From: Coprinellus micaceus
Taxonomy: Eukaryota > Basidiomycota > Agaricomycetes > Agaricales > Psathyrellaceae
NCBI GenBank assembly: GCA_951394405.1
Contig: OX596340.1
Location: 2,046,001 to 2,110,000, forward strand
Direction of reading: 5' to 3'
DNA: 64,000 nt
The notes beneath the pieces are model-generated. The model did not search any database. It saw only the letters and a list, made by a program, of their open reading frames with translations, and was not told the origin of the DNA. Shown piece after piece: positions 22,376-34,077 of the stretch. Position numbers and translations under genes: made by a program. How positions within the stretch are numbered: position 1 is the first letter of the stretch; every line of letters starts with the position of its first letter.

Positions 22376-24089
22376 ATGGCATCCACCCTGATCCCTCCAG
22401 CAAGCAGTGACAACCCATGGAAAACCTACATGGGCGAACTGTATACCAGCCGCAGGCCTCCACAGCCGCTAGGAACTGTGAAGTTTGAAGAGATTGAAGC
22501 TAAGGCCAAAGACAAACTGAAGGACATTCCAGGTGCGCCCCGTGGCCACCGCCGTCTGAAGAGAGTTGAAGATCTAACTCACAACCCCTTCAGGCGCCTT
22601 TGATTATGCCGGCGGAAGTTGCGGGACCAACGCAACCTACCGAAACAACATAAGGGCGTTCGAGAAATGGGCTATTATACCCCGCATGATGAGAAACGCA
22701 ACCAACCGAACGCTCGAGGTCGGTGTCAAGTCGACAGATATTTGTCAGGATACATCTCACACCTGAATTGCAGACGACCCTGTTTGGTCAGAAGGTCTCT
22801 TCTCCGATCATTCTGGCGCCCATTGGCGTACAGGGTACATTTAATCCAGATGGGGAACTTCCTGCTGCCCGCGCAGCGCAGAAGCTTAGTATTACCTTCA
22901 CGCTGAGCACTGCCGCCTCGCGAACCATCGAGGAGGTGGCCGAAGCCAATGGCGATGGCCACCGCTGGTTCCAACTCTACTGGTAATTTCTTCCCCGATG
23001 CCAGTCTTAAATATTGAATGCCTTCACACTCCACACAGGCCACGTACCGACGAGGTCACCCTCTCACTTCTAAACCGCGCCAAAGCCGCCGGGTACACGG
23101 CGCTTATGGTCACCCTTGACACTACCATCATCGGTTGGCGTCCACACGATCTCGATCGCTCTTACCTTCCCTTTGTACACGGGCTTGGAGTGCAGGTCGG
23201 GATATCTGATCCCGTCTTCATGGCGCGCCACAATAGGCAGCCCATTACCAAGACCGAACTTGACTTTCCCTACGATTCGCAAAAGCTCGACGAAGCGAAT
23301 GCTGCGGGAGACGAGAAAGTCAAGGAGCTTGTCTACCTAGGCGTGGAGTGGATGAAAGAAGCGAATCTCGGGCAATTCCGCACTTGGGAAGACCTCAACT
23401 TCCTGCGCGAGAATTGGGAAGGACCCTTGATTGTCAAAGGGATCCAGTGTCTCAAGGTGTGTAAAGATAAGGCCACTGGCAGATAAGGCCTCTAATCCCG
23501 CTCTAACTCATATCTCACTCCTTCTGATACGCTTAGGACGCCGAGAAAGCCCTGCAATTCGGAGTCGATGGCATCGTTGTATCTAACCACGGTACGCCTC
23601 TCATTAAGCGCCCATTAATATCAGAGATAACGGAGCTAACCTGAAACTGTGCTCTGTGCTGTGCATGTCCATAGGCGGTCGTCAAGTCGATGGAGCTATT
23701 CCTTCCCTGTACGCACTGGAGCAGGTCATGAAGTCAGAGAAGATCCGCACCGCGCAGCGCTGTGGGGTCCTCACCGTCCTCTTTGACTCGGGCATACGCA
23801 CGGGGAGCGATATCATCAAGGCAATTGCGCTCGGTGCCCAGGCCGTTTTGCGTAAGTTTCTCCTGGTCGTGTGCCAGGGGTACTTATCAGCGACTGAATC
23901 CAAACTTGCACACCTTTAGTGGGGAGGCCCTACGTTTACGGTTCTATTCTTGGTGGCCAAGCCGGAATTGAGCAGGTCATCAAGCACACGTTGGCGGATC
24001 TGGATACCAATCTCTCGCTATCCGGATACAAGAACCTAGACGAAATCCAAGGGAGAGGCGAAGAGGTTCTGATGAAGTTGGATTTCTGA
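22376..24089 (+). CDS. FMN-dependent alpha-hydroxyacid oxidase, lactate 2-monooxygenase-like
   Basis: Seven exons: 22376-22532, 22594-22718, 22774-22982, 23039-23456, 23537-23591, 23675-23851, 23920-24089; 436 aa. The TIM-barrel FMN family is clear: SSPIILAPIGVQGTFNPDGE, LSTAASRTIEEVAEA, HRWFQLYWPRTDEV, MVTLDTTIIGWRPHDLDRSY, the active-site lysine in IVKGIQ, the catalytic His and Arg in SNHGGRQVDGAIPSL, and the phosphate-binding GIRTGSDIIKAIALGA with LGRPYVYGS. The WRPHDLDRSYLPF segment resembles lactate 2-monooxygenases more than glycolate oxidase or cytochrome b2. There is no heme domain, signal peptide or C-terminal peroxisomal SKL (ends LDF), so it is probably cytosolic. Oxidises a 2-hydroxyacid; exact substrate unknown. 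Confidence 0.93.
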
Positions 24090-24380
24090 GATACCCCCGG
24101 ACTTCTGAGTTGTACCCCGAACGTTTGTATGTTACCAATATGTAAGGGCGATAAGCTTGCCCTGAAGCTGTGAATCAAATTAAGGTGATACCCAAATCGC
24201 CGAGGGAACAAGCCAATATGCCTCCTGGGACATGGGACGAGATGCCTTCTTTCAGTCGCTCGTGTGCCAACTCTCGGGCGCTTATTCTCAAACGTGCTTG
24301 GTGCGCTATTTTGGCGCCACGTTCGGCTTGCATCTGATATTACATCGCAGCTGTGCTTCCCTCTATCGTAAGTAAAGGAA

Positions 24381-26356
24381 CTACGGGTTAATGTACCGAT
24401 CCCACCCCGACTTGTCCCATTCCCGCTCAAACTCAGCCTCGGAGAAAGTCTGCACCGCCCAAGTACGTGCTCTACGCCGCATACCCAATTCCTCCTCCAC
24501 AGCCAGCGAGAACACCTGATGGAAAGCATCGGCATATTCTGCAGGAGTCTTTGCGTGGTAGCCTAGTGCAAAGATAGTTTAGCTCGACGGGTTCACTGCA
24601 AAGACGAAGACCACTCTTGATTGATGCATTGGGTGGCGTACTGGACACACCTGTGATTTCGTTGTTGAGCGGGACTACGATGTCCTTAAGGGGCCCACCG
24701 GATGCATGGGTGACCGGGATGACACCTGCAGCCTGGATATTTGAATGAACCAACTGTCTCGGGAAGGGCAAATGGAGGCGCACTTACCATGTATTCGACG
24801 ATATTGATACCGAAGTGTTCGTCGACCATGGTACTCAGTCCAATACTGGCTTTGGACAGCCACTCTAGGACCGTAGAATAGGGCGCATTCACGACGAACT
24901 CGACGTAATCCTAGAGGGGCTCTGAGTTGTGAAAGGAATGATGAGACAAAGGTCCTGACCTCAATCCCGAGCTCCCCAACAAGCCCGCGAAGTCGATCAG
25001 CTCGGGCAGTGTCATCCTCGTTCCGAGCGCCTCCAATGAGAACCAGTCTTGGCCTCACGTTCTTCTCAGTTTTGTACTGCGGATACTTCTCCAGCAACTG
25101 ATGGAATGCTTGAATTTGAGCCGTATGATCCTTTTCCGGACTGCGTTGTGTTACCAGGTGAGCAAAAACCGCACGCCTACCCGAGAAACCACCCACCGGA
25201 ACTGCGCTAAGCTCAAAATAACACGGTCTCGATTGTCGAGACTGAATAGGGAGATCTCCTTGGTGTCACAAGGAGGGTATACGATTGTCGCAGTTTCGGG
25301 GGCATTTGAAGAAGTAAACAGTTTTAGGAAGACGAGTGGGGGAAGGAGATTGAGGAGGTCGAGAACGAGGTTGGAGTATCCCAGAATGGCATCGATATGC
25401 TCCTTCGTCCATGTTGAGTTGACCATGAGGAAGGAGGCGGTCCTAAGCGACATGGCGTAATAGTACATGAAGACGCGATAATACCTGGAAAGATAATGAG
25501 CCGCGCAAACCGTTGATGAGATTCCGGACCTACAGAAGCTTGGCTTGGCTCAGGACGGCTGAAGAGGATATGCGATCCTGATTGGTGTGCCAACGTTTGC
25601 GAGCCTTCACTCGTTCCAGCATATCTGTGCTGATGGTAGGATAGTGGACGTATGCTCCGACGGGTACTTTTCCGAGTAGAGACACAACATGGAAAGTGAA
25701 TGCGTATCCCATGGTATCTACGGAGACGTCATTAAAATGGAGCATTCGACATTGCAGGACCGACATACCGATGTACAAGTCAGGAATAAGCTGCGTCATG
25801 GCCTCCCAAGCGAGGTAGATGGAGCCTAGAGACTGCCCAAGAAGGGTCAGGCGCGGCCATGCGGAGTCCTCTACCCAAGAACGCGATTTAAGGAAGACAA
25901 AGTCCAAATGGGATTCATCCAGGTCTATGTTGAATCTAGCCTATTCCAAGCCTATTGTCAGCACTAGATCGTCATGGTGGCGTCTAAGCAAACCAAGTAC
26001 CTTCACTTTGCCAAGGATCTCTTCCTTCGTCGCGTCTGTATCGCCGCTATACACGACGCTGACGACATTTGGCTTGGTCCGTTGGGTGTGTGCAATGGCG
26101 GTCCACAACACGCGTTCGCCACCCCCACCTGCATTGCTGGACGTTCTATTAGAACACCTCCCAACCCAAAGTGGGATGCATACCAGTATGGGTGAAAGAA
26201 TCCCAAGATGACCTTGTTGTCGTCCTCCTTGTGACCCAAGTCATGAAGCAACTTCCGTCGACGAATCCGGTTCTGTCTCCGGAGCTTCCACCCGTATAGC
26301 TCTATCGCAATCCAGAGGAGTATTGAGAGCAGAGCGGGCACCTGTAGCAAGAACAT
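24381..26356 (-). CDS. ALG11: GDP-Man:Man3GlcNAc2-PP-Dol alpha-1,2-mannosyltransferase
   Basis: Nine exons: 26184-26356, 26001-26136, 25769-25940, 25534-25717, 25197-25484, 24960-25140, 24788-24910, 24651-24732, 24381-24562; 506 aa. An N-terminal membrane anchor ([18 protein letters not shown]) is followed by the GT4 glycosyltransferase: [85 protein letters not shown], and the nucleotide-sugar site [19 protein letters not shown]. It adds the fourth and fifth mannoses to the lipid-linked oligosaccharide on the cytosolic ER face. Convergent with the FMN oxidase gene (291 bp between stops). The frame is open upstream of the ATG, but the chosen Met starts the expected anchor. Confidence 0.95.
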
Positions 26357-27489
26357 TATAGCATTGCAGTGGTTGGTGTATGATGGGCGTGGAGCATCGT
26401 CATCGCTGCGTCCGTTGATGGCTGCAATCCTTCGGCGGGCACTCGCGGACCGCCAATGACGTTGAGCCCAAGCAGCTCCTTTCGCGTTTTCGTCTTGTTT
26501 TCGCCGCAGTCCACGCAAGAATTGCACCGAATGGTCTCCCGAGTCAGAAACATCGGCTATCCAATGACATCCAAGGGTATGGCAAAAAGAGCGCAACTAT
26601 AGCACCGACACGAGCTGCAGGTATCTCCCGCACTCGGTTTCCATCCCAGACACTCATCGTAACAGCATCGACGCCACAAAAATGCCCAAACATATGAGGA
26701 ATCTCCGTTGCTGCCCCTATCTCTCGCGGTAGAGAAGGCGACGAGTAAGTACTGAAATCCTCTTGCCGTTATTACCGCTCGCCTGCCTCATGTTTGCAAC
26801 GTGTTCGCCCAAGTACCGTGGCATCATGATATGGAATGAGAAGAGGGAAGCGCGCACATGCCTGCCTGTGGCCGCAAATGCTATCGCGTTCTGTTCGGAA
26901 ATTGCCTGGTCGATTCCCTGTGTGACCCGGCATTGCAGAGTCAGAGGGGCAAGGAGGTTCGTCACGCTCAGCACAGAACCACGTCCGGTTTCTGTTATCC
27001 AATGTCCCGACTGTCCATTGGATGAGGCTTCGGGTGCGTCCGGGCATGTTGCCATATCGGTATACTCGGATTTCATCCACCCCACTGGATTCCAGAGAGC
27101 CAAGATTCTGCACTGCTTCAACCGGCAATTGATGCCGCCAGAGATTAGCGCTGGCACTCGCAGGCGTCAAGCTGCTTTGTCACGGACTTGGCAAGATGGA
27201 TCTTGGATCTATCGCCCCGTGTACAAACCATACAAAAAGCAGGAGGAGAAGTAGCTTGTTTCCCCCCACATTCCCTCGACACACTCTACCACCCAACAGT
27301 TCGTCCCATTCAATCACCTTCCTCCCCCATTCCGAAACGCTCTCCGCCTCCACCAAGTCCCAGCTCCCCTCCATCATCACCCAAGACCGGTAGCTGTGCC
27401 CCTGCGCCGCATCGAGAAGTTGCCGGTCAGGTTACCCATTTGTTAAGCGCCTGGAGATTGCTCATAAAGGGCGATGCACCCTAGCTAGA
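26357..27489. other. intergenic with unresolved open frames
   Basis: 1.13 kb between ALG11 and a small membrane protein. Both strands have moderately long frames around 26717-27254 (see the separate entry); otherwise nothing is recognised. Confidence 0.4.
26717..27157 (-). CDS. hypothetical ORF, uncertain
   Basis: An uninterrupted 146-codon frame with fairly ordinary composition (for example GRGSVLSVTNLLAPLTLQ and SEQNAIAFAATGRHV). The opposite strand carries a frame of similar length, so at most one is real. No family is recognised, no splice-supported extension was found, and there is no signal peptide. It may be a small gene, a relic or chance; transcript evidence would decide. Confidence 0.25.
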   Translation of the reverse strand: MPALISGGINCRLKQCRILALWNPVGWMKSEYTDMATCPDAPEASSNGQSGHWITETGRGSVLSVTNLLAPLTLQCRVTQGIDQAISEQNAIAFAATGRHVRASLFSFHIMMPRYLGEHVANMRQASGNNGKRISVLTRRLLYRER

Positions 27490-28104
27490 ATGCCCCCAAT
27501 TCATCATCCTTCCCCCTGGATGGCCCCTACCCTCACCGCACTTGGCCATTTCATTGTCGTTTTCCTGCTACTGGTGTCGTTTGGGGTTGAACGTGCGGGC
27601 GCGCTCGCGGTCCCCCTGTCTTGGGGGACCAATGGAGGGCTGCTCAGGAGGGCTGCAGCTGGTGAACCCACGGCCGCCCCTGGCATGAGCAGGCAAGTCG
27701 CTCATGGTCTCTCTTATGCCTTGAGTACGTCGCACCGAGTTATTTTTACCGTCCTCCACGCTGACACCCTCGCAGTCATATTCGCCGTGCTCGCCGGGCT
27801 GGCCTTCCTCGCGCGCCGCTCACAGCAGTGGCACCGCCAACGCCATGGGGCCTCCCCGACTTCATTGACACAACCGCCGTTCCTTCGGGACAGGCCGTTC
27901 TCGGGGTCGATTCCAGTGGTCATGTCACCCCGGACTGCGGCAATGGTAGCTCAAAACCCTGCTGCCTATGGGTCGCCTCAGACTGCCCATACTGTTCCAC
28001 ACTGGGCTGCCAGGCACTTCCCTGCCATAGCACCTTTGTCCCCTCCTCCCCCCGTATACACCTCCGCGGCCACTGCCCATGGCACCGGCGGTCAGCGTGT
28101 CTAG
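27490..28104 (+). CDS. small hypothetical membrane protein
   Basis: Two exons (27490-27724, 27776-28104) joined over a 51-bp in-phase intron (GTACGT...CGCAG) give 187 aa. The first hydrophobic segment (LTALGHFIVVFLLLVSFGV, about residues 15-34) is a signal peptide or anchor. Splicing creates a second segment ALIIFAVLAGLAFLARRS near residue 80. The rest is Pro/Ala/Ser-rich, ending PPPPVYTSAATAHGTGG. Because the intron is in phase and stop-free, an unspliced message would also encode protein, but it would break up the second hydrophobic segment. Function unknown. Confidence 0.6.
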   Translation: MPPIHHPSPWMAPTLTALGHFIVVFLLLVSFGVERAGALAVPLSWGTNGGLLRRAAAGEPTAAPGMSRQVAHGLSYALSTSHRVIFTVLHADTLAVIFAVLAGLAFLARRSQQWHRQRHGASPTSLTQPPFLRDRPFSGSIPVVMSPRTAAMVAQNPAAYGSPQTAHTVPHWAARHFPAIAPLSPPPPVYTSAATAHGTGGQRV

Positions 28105-28793
28105 AGTGCCTTGCGCGATTGGACTGTGTCCTTTCGTTGCTCGGATGTTTCTCTCTCTTCTCTCCGAGACTGCGTCCACCGTCCCTTCCGCCTACGCTTT
28201 CCTTTCGTTGCGATCGGTGTTTTGATTTATTGCTTTCTTATTGACGCTCCCTTTCATGTTTAGCGCGCCTGGATATACCCCTTCTGCCTGCGTTGCTTTC
28301 CCCTCTTTCATCTGCTGAGATACCACCAGTTTGGTCTCTTGTTTGTCGTTTTATGTTTGACGTTGGTCTCGTGGCATCCTCACAGAACAGTTCCATCGCA
28401 GCCTATCCCAAGTAATGTGTATTTCTATCAATCTAGAGAGCAGAGTAGCGTTAATCATAATCGCGTGTATCATCACCATAAACGAGTCATCCAGTTCCCG
28501 AGTCATTGCTTCACTTACGCGGCAGCGCCCTACAGCACTCTACAGCACCTACCTGTGCCCTGGGCGCTAAAATGACGGGTGTGCCGTCTTCGGCAAACCC
28601 CCACTCGCGGCGGGCCGGCGGCCTCATGTGAAATCCGGAAGAAGGGTTCCACGTGAGTTGGGTCTTTCCTTTTGGCCACGAACGACGTCGACGAACCCGT
28701 CCGAGCTGAGTGCAGGTTCCTCAGCGCTACCTCCCCGGGTCTCTCTCTACTTGGATCCGAGTTTTCTCTCTGCTACGTCCCTTGTTGCCCAGC
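28105..28793. other. intergenic, 3' UTR and MSP1 upstream region
   Basis: 689 bp, including a T-rich stretch after the small membrane protein that fits a 3' UTR. No gene or TATA box was recognised close to the MSP1 start. Confidence 0.45.
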
Positions 28794-30301
28794 ATGTCTC
28801 CGAATATGAAGCGGACAGCATTGGAGGGTGAGTTTGCAATTCAGTTCATTAGGGAAACTCCTCTGATCCGGCTGTAATTGCAGTTGCTCTCTTTCTGGCA
28901 TCTCAAGTAGGTCTCGTTGTCGCTATAGGGAGCCTGAAAACTCATGTATATTCAAGGCCGCTGTATACTATACTATGAAAGTGAGTCATTGGCTCGACCG
29001 GATACGCTCCAGCGACTGACGCACGTCCGCAGTGGGTTCTTGATTCAGTATTACCCGATCGGGCCAAGGACGACAAGGTAAAGGAGAAGCAGCTGGAGGC
29101 CCTGAAGCGTCTGGGACATCACCAACTTGAGCTAGACGAATACGAAAGTGCGTCCGACAGTTGGCTTCGTATCCGACGATCATTTAACGACGATATATAG
29201 GACGGGTCGCCAACGAAGTCATTCACCCCGACGACATCGAGGTCACCTTCAAAGGCAAGCATTTCTAGGCTAGAATATGTTGGGATGCTAACTCTCCGAT
29301 AGATATTGGTGGGCTTGACCCCATCATCTCAAACTTGCGAGAATCCGTCATCTACCCCCTTCTATACCCCAACCTCTTCACCCAATCATCATCACTACTC
29401 GGCGCACCTAAAGGTGTCCTTCTCTTCGGCCCTCCGGGATGTGGAAAGACCATGCTCGCAAAAGCCTTGGCCAAGGAGTCCGGGGCCACCTTCATCAACA
29501 TTGCCGCCTCTGTGCTTACAAACAAGTGGTACGGCGAGTCGAACAAGCTCGTAGCTGGCCTCTTCAGCCTTGCGAGGAAGACGCAACCAAGCATCATCTT
29601 TATCGACGAGATTGATTCTTTCCTGCGGGAGAGGACGAAGGGTGATCATGAAGTGACGGGGATGATGAAGGCCGAGTTCATGACGTGCGTTCTCTTTCAT
29701 TGGCGACACGAACGCAATTCCTGACAAGTTGACTACCGCAGTCTCTGGGATGGGTTAACATCGTCGTCGGACAGAATATTGGTTCTTGGTGCTACCAACC
29801 GGCCAAACGACATTGACTCTGCTATCCTCCGGCGCATGCCGAAGCGGTTTGCTGTTGGCCTCCCTAACTACGACCAGCGGCTAAAGATTCTGAACCTTGT
29901 AAGCCTATCTATCGCTCTACCTTCTGTCAGAAATATTGACAATATGTCGCTTTAGATGCTCAAAGACACGAAGACTGCTCCCGGTTTCTCAACAGAGCTT
30001 CTGGCGCGACAAACTGACAGCTTATCTGGCTCTGACCTTCGAGAGCTGTGCAGAAACGCGGCTATGGTTCCAGTACGGGAGTATATGAGAAGTGCTGCTC
30101 ATAACGAGGAGCTGCTTGCGAAAGGGCAACTTGATGTGAGTCCCCTCCCCTCGTATCCCATAATGTGGTGACTGATACGGTAACTAGGGCTTCGACCTCC
30201 GACCACTTCGCTTGGAAGACTTCTTTGTCCAAGATGAGACGAGTGCGCTGCCTCCTGTACACTACGGGGACCTCTCGACATTCCACGACCCCGACATGTA
30301 G
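28794..30301 (+). CDS. MSP1: MSP1/ATAD1 outer-membrane AAA ATPase
   Basis: Nine exons: 28794-28827, 28884-28906, 28957-28980, 29033-29147, 29201-29254, 29303-29684, 29742-29898, 29956-30135, 30188-30301; 360 aa, close to yeast Msp1 (362). An N-terminal anchor ([15 protein letters not shown]) assembles only after splicing three tiny exons. Then the linker [20 protein letters not shown], the MSP1-typical [15 protein letters not shown], Walker [11 protein letters not shown], pore-loop region [11 protein letters not shown], Walker [11 protein letters not shown], sensor [17 protein letters not shown], and sensor 2 [13 protein letters not shown]. It extracts mislocalised tail-anchored proteins from mitochondrial and peroxisomal membranes. 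Intron 2 uses a CAAG acceptor; intron 5 (29255-29302) has a GC donor. Confidence 0.96.
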
Positions 30302-31288
30302 TTTTATCGTTATGGTATTACCCTCTCTAGATTTATTGGTAACATATACACGACTAATTGCATACACCTACCTCATGCTACTTGCCAGCCACCGGATTGG
30401 CAGGATCCCCATCATTTCTGGTCATCTTTCGCCCAGGTTGGCATGTAGGTTCCTGTTGTCACGACCTCTAGGTCCCTCACCGCTAAAGCAATAGATGTCT
30501 GGGGGATTGGTCGACTTTGCTGCCTGCAGAGGTCGAGGACTTCCGATGTGCGCAACGCGCGTCACCATGTTAAAGTTTAGCCAGGCGCTCGGTAAGGTTT
30601 GCCGTACGTTTCTAACTACATACAGGATGCTCATCTGTGGATCTCGGCTATGTACGCGAAGCTCCTTTTGAGATCTCCAGGCCTCGAGTACTTATTCAAG
30701 TTGGATACTTCACGCTGCCGTTACTACATCGGTACGGGTTCCGCGCCAAGTTACAGTTGCTGCGAGATAGCATCTTCCGCTCCCGCTCCCTGACCGTGAC
30801 TACGCTCTTCCTCTCCCGCGTCGCAAACGCGATATGCGGGAGCCTGAGCCAACCGTGTTTGTTCACCGTCAACGGCAACAAAGCGGTGGGCGAATGACAT
30901 TTACGAGGACCACGCATCCAAGGAATTTTGCCCACAAGCAGTTCATTCATATATTGGTCGAGGCCCGACAGGAGGTTCATAAACCGAAGAGTAGAGGCCG
31001 TTGGCTCGATCTGCACCCCCATCGGCGCCTCGAGGGCGAAGGGCGTCATATAATACGTGCGGTTGCGTGTCTGAGATCGAAAACATATTTTTGGCTGGCC
31101 TCTGGAGCATGGTGGATGTGGACGGTGCGGATCGACCTCGAAAGATCTATCGGACGAAGTGTAACGGAAGGGGAAGGTAGCGTGTATAGCCTGTAACGAT
31201 AAATGAACGGGGAATAGGATAGGCAGACGGCATATCAAAGGGGTACAAGCCACCATGACCGGGGACAAGGGAATACAGGAGAGGACAC
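30302..31288. other. region between convergent genes with possible small ORFs
   Basis: 987 bp between the MSP1 stop and the CDC43 stop. It should contain both 3' UTRs. A GC3-rich patch around 30940-31110 on the minus strand may encode a very small protein (separate entry). Confidence 0.4.
30943..31110 (-). CDS. possible micro-protein, frame uncertain
   Basis: An intronless 55-codon frame from ATG 31110 to TGA 30943 starts MLQRPAKNMFSISD and ends YEPPVGPRPIYE. A second frame over the same bases starts at 31049 (MTPFALEAPMGVQIE) and, through a plausible 61-bp intron (30844-30904), ends in an Arg-rich tail (RGRGRA) at 30800, 62 aa. Both look coding-like, so the patch is suspicious, but no family is recognised and only one, or neither, can be right. 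Confidence 0.22.
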   Translation of the reverse strand: MLQRPAKNMFSISDTQPHVLYDALRPRGADGGADRANGLYSSVYEPPVGPRPIYE

Positions 31289-33101
31289 TTATGGCCTTCG
31301 AGCAGGAATATATTGGCGCGCCCACTGGGCCGTCGATTCCTTCGCATTGAGGAGAGGATCAAGGTGTTCGAGTTTCCAAGTCTCGGCACTCGCGTCCGAC
31401 GCGTCGAGGTCCAGTGGGTACAGTGATATCGCAGCCAGTGATAGGTAGGTGTGGTACGGATCTATTCTGCCCAGTTAGAACGGTTAAGCGCACACAGAGA
31501 CAAAGGGTCACACTGACCAGGCATTTCTCCAGGATATTTTGAGATCCCACCGAACTTGAACTGGCAGCTTGCGAGGAACTCAGCCATCGGCTTAGAGTCG
31601 AAGAGGTGGTCTGCACCCAGGATCTGTTCGGACAGAAACAAGCAACGAGTTAGGTTTGGGGCGTCATCGTTTTTGCAATTCCATAACAATGCGATGGAAG
31701 TGGCGGGAGGGCTCGCCTCGAATAGAAGAGAGAACTGAGGGGAACTGGCCAGGCTGCTGGTCCGCACTTACTTTTAATCCAGCTCCGCACCAAAAGCAAT
31801 AGCATGCGTCCGCGTCCTTGCCCGTCCGTCCTCGGAACCCGCCAGACCCTGTCTGGTTCTGGACGAACCATCGGATCGACTGCTCTCGCTCCGCTGGGGA
31901 GAGGTGATGCTTGGAGTATCCAGGTGGTGCGAGATAGATAGAGGCAAGGGCGATGTAAGCGATACCACCTGTGAAAGAAATCGGAGAAAGGGGAGGATAG
32001 TCAGTATTTCTAACCTTTCGCGGTGGTGCATTTGAGAGTCCTCACCGTGGCTTTCACAGAATGAAGATTGTCCATAACCTCCTTCGTACGTCTACCGACC
32101 AAGACGCAAACTCAGCATTCATCGTCCAACGGATACGTGGAGAAGCTGATACGCACCCTGCATGACTCGACAAAGGTAAGAGCGCACTCGACGTCGATGC
32201 CCGACCAGTCATCGAGCATAGTACTGATCGCAAACGCGCAATACAAAGTGCGCAAATCACTTTCCGTGTCCCCTGGAACGGTGGAAAAGCTTCCATCTGG
32301 CTTCTGGCAAGTCCTGAGGAACTTGACGAGGCCAGGTCGGTCTAACCGCGAGAAATCGTCTCGTAGCATAGCAAGCAAGAGCAATGCGCAGTAGGTCATG
32401 ATTAGGTGGGGTGCGTCGTGTTCCACGGTGGACGATGAGGGACCCGCACCCTGAAAATAGAAGCGCAGGGTTAGTCCAAAGCCCGCAAAGCGAATACCGT
32501 ATACACATACCGCATTCTGAGCCGCAGGGGGTGCAGTACCGTCTGGGCGATACGGAGTACCAGGCGTCATGAATGTTCCCGGTCGAAATCCTGATCCCGA
32601 TTCGCCTCCTATACATAGGCGCCGAAACGGTGGTTAGCATCTGCGGTCGTAGCTCCAAGCAGGAAGTCGCCTTACTCGTCTGTTGCTGCTCCCATACCCA
32701 CTCCCTCCACCATTCCCTTTCTGCCGTGGATTGAGTATCCAACGCCCCAAGCAGGTCCATGATCCCAAGGCAGTAGAATACGATCCCGAGCCTGTCGAGA
32801 ACAATGGAGAGGGGGGACCGTTCAGCAGATATCCCCAAAGGTTGCCAGGCAGGATACTCAAAGCTCTCGGAAAGAGCCTTGAAGCAGTCCGGCGGAAATG
32901 GAAGCGATATCTTACCGCGATCCATCGTTGTCGGTCTGAGACTCGGGAAGCGCTGCAGGTCCACGAAACTAATTAGACTCTCATAACACCTAAACAGCAT
33001 CTCAGAGGAAATCTGAGCCACGTACCTGTCAAGCACCGTTTCGAATGGTTAACGTGGCCACTTCTCTGGAGAGCAGGGAACGAGGGGACATCCGGAGGCA
33101 T
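31289..33101 (-). CDS. CDC43: protein geranylgeranyltransferase type I, beta subunit
   Basis: Nine exons: 33026-33101, 32916-32952, 32676-32791, 32511-32608, 32157-32450, 32046-32091, 31772-31968, 31518-31623, 31289-31461; 380 aa. Prenyltransferase alpha-alpha toroid features: GSRLGIVFYCLGIMDLLGAL, HLIMTYCALLLLAMLRDD, ESDLRTLYCAFAISTMLDDW, RTYEGGYGQSSFCESHGG, GGFRGRTGKDADACYCFWCG and DPYHTYLSLAAI. The zinc ligands are the Asp and Cys of DADAC and the His of DPYH. With the alpha subunit encoded elsewhere it attaches geranylgeranyl to CaaL proteins such as Rho1 and Cdc42. An insertion around the Gly/Pro-rich segment after QQT is usual in fungi. Intron 8 is unusually long for the window (148 bp). 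Confidence 0.93.
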
Positions 33102-34077
33102 ATTGGGCGCGCGCCTCGACGGTGGGTGCGGGGGTGAATCAAGCGTGGCTAACCATTCGAAAGCAGCATCCGAGTCCGAGCCCACGCGGTACGGCATATC
33201 TGATGCAAACATTGTGGCGGATACTCGTTGGATTAGGTGTCTAGAAACTCAAATATCGAGGAAAGGGGAGGAGGGGGACTTTTCGCTGTCTGGGACCACC
33301 ACCTCGATATCCTTTTGCATTTTATACTGCCCACAACGATGCTCAGAAAATCGTTGCGTCCAAATGGGTCCGCTCTTAATCCCGAACTGGCATTAATCGC
33401 ACAATGTTAGCTTGGTGCATCGCGCCTCGATCATCAGCCACCAGAACGAAGCACCCATCCATTACCTCGAGGGGTCTTGGGTGGAGCAGCAGGGTATCGT
33501 GAAAATATGTCCGAAACGCGAGCATGCCTCACCGCTTCTATCCAGGAGGGGGAACGGGCAAGACACTTCCCTCACATGGCCACCTTCCGAAAATCCATGC
33601 CCGCTCGTGTCCCCGTTCATTCATGATCTGCAACGTGCAGGGACCAACGCGCTACCATCGAGCGATTGACGGCTACTGTTGGCCCTCTGCATCGATCGAC
33701 CGGTTATTAGACGAACCCAGCGCGCCTTCGACACGTACACTCGGGTAAAAAGAAGCAGTACCAGGGAGAAACCGAGGCATTGGACAATAAGGGCAAGGAC
33801 CACGGTTAGGTAGGATATGTCAAACAGCAAAATATGGAGAGTACAGGTAGTACACAGTTCTGGGTGCGGTGCTCGGAAGAATAAAGAACGTGAATAAGGA
33901 GGGAAGGAAACGATGGTGTGTGGGTGGGGTACTTGGGGAAAGAAGAATGAAGAAAAGGAAAGGCTTGGGAGATTGAGGAGCCTTGAGTTGCTCGACAAGG
34001 ACTAGGGCTGGAGGTGCCCGATCACGCTGTAACAAGAATCAGTAAAAACGAGACCCAACGGATCGAGAAGGGACCCA
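33102..34077. other. intergenic, CDC43 upstream and NOT2 downstream
   Basis: 976 bp between two minus-strand genes. A purine-rich stretch on the plus strand near 33830-33980 (pyrimidine-rich on the transcribed strand) fits the NOT2 3' UTR or the CDC43 promoter. No gene was recognised. Confidence 0.45.
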
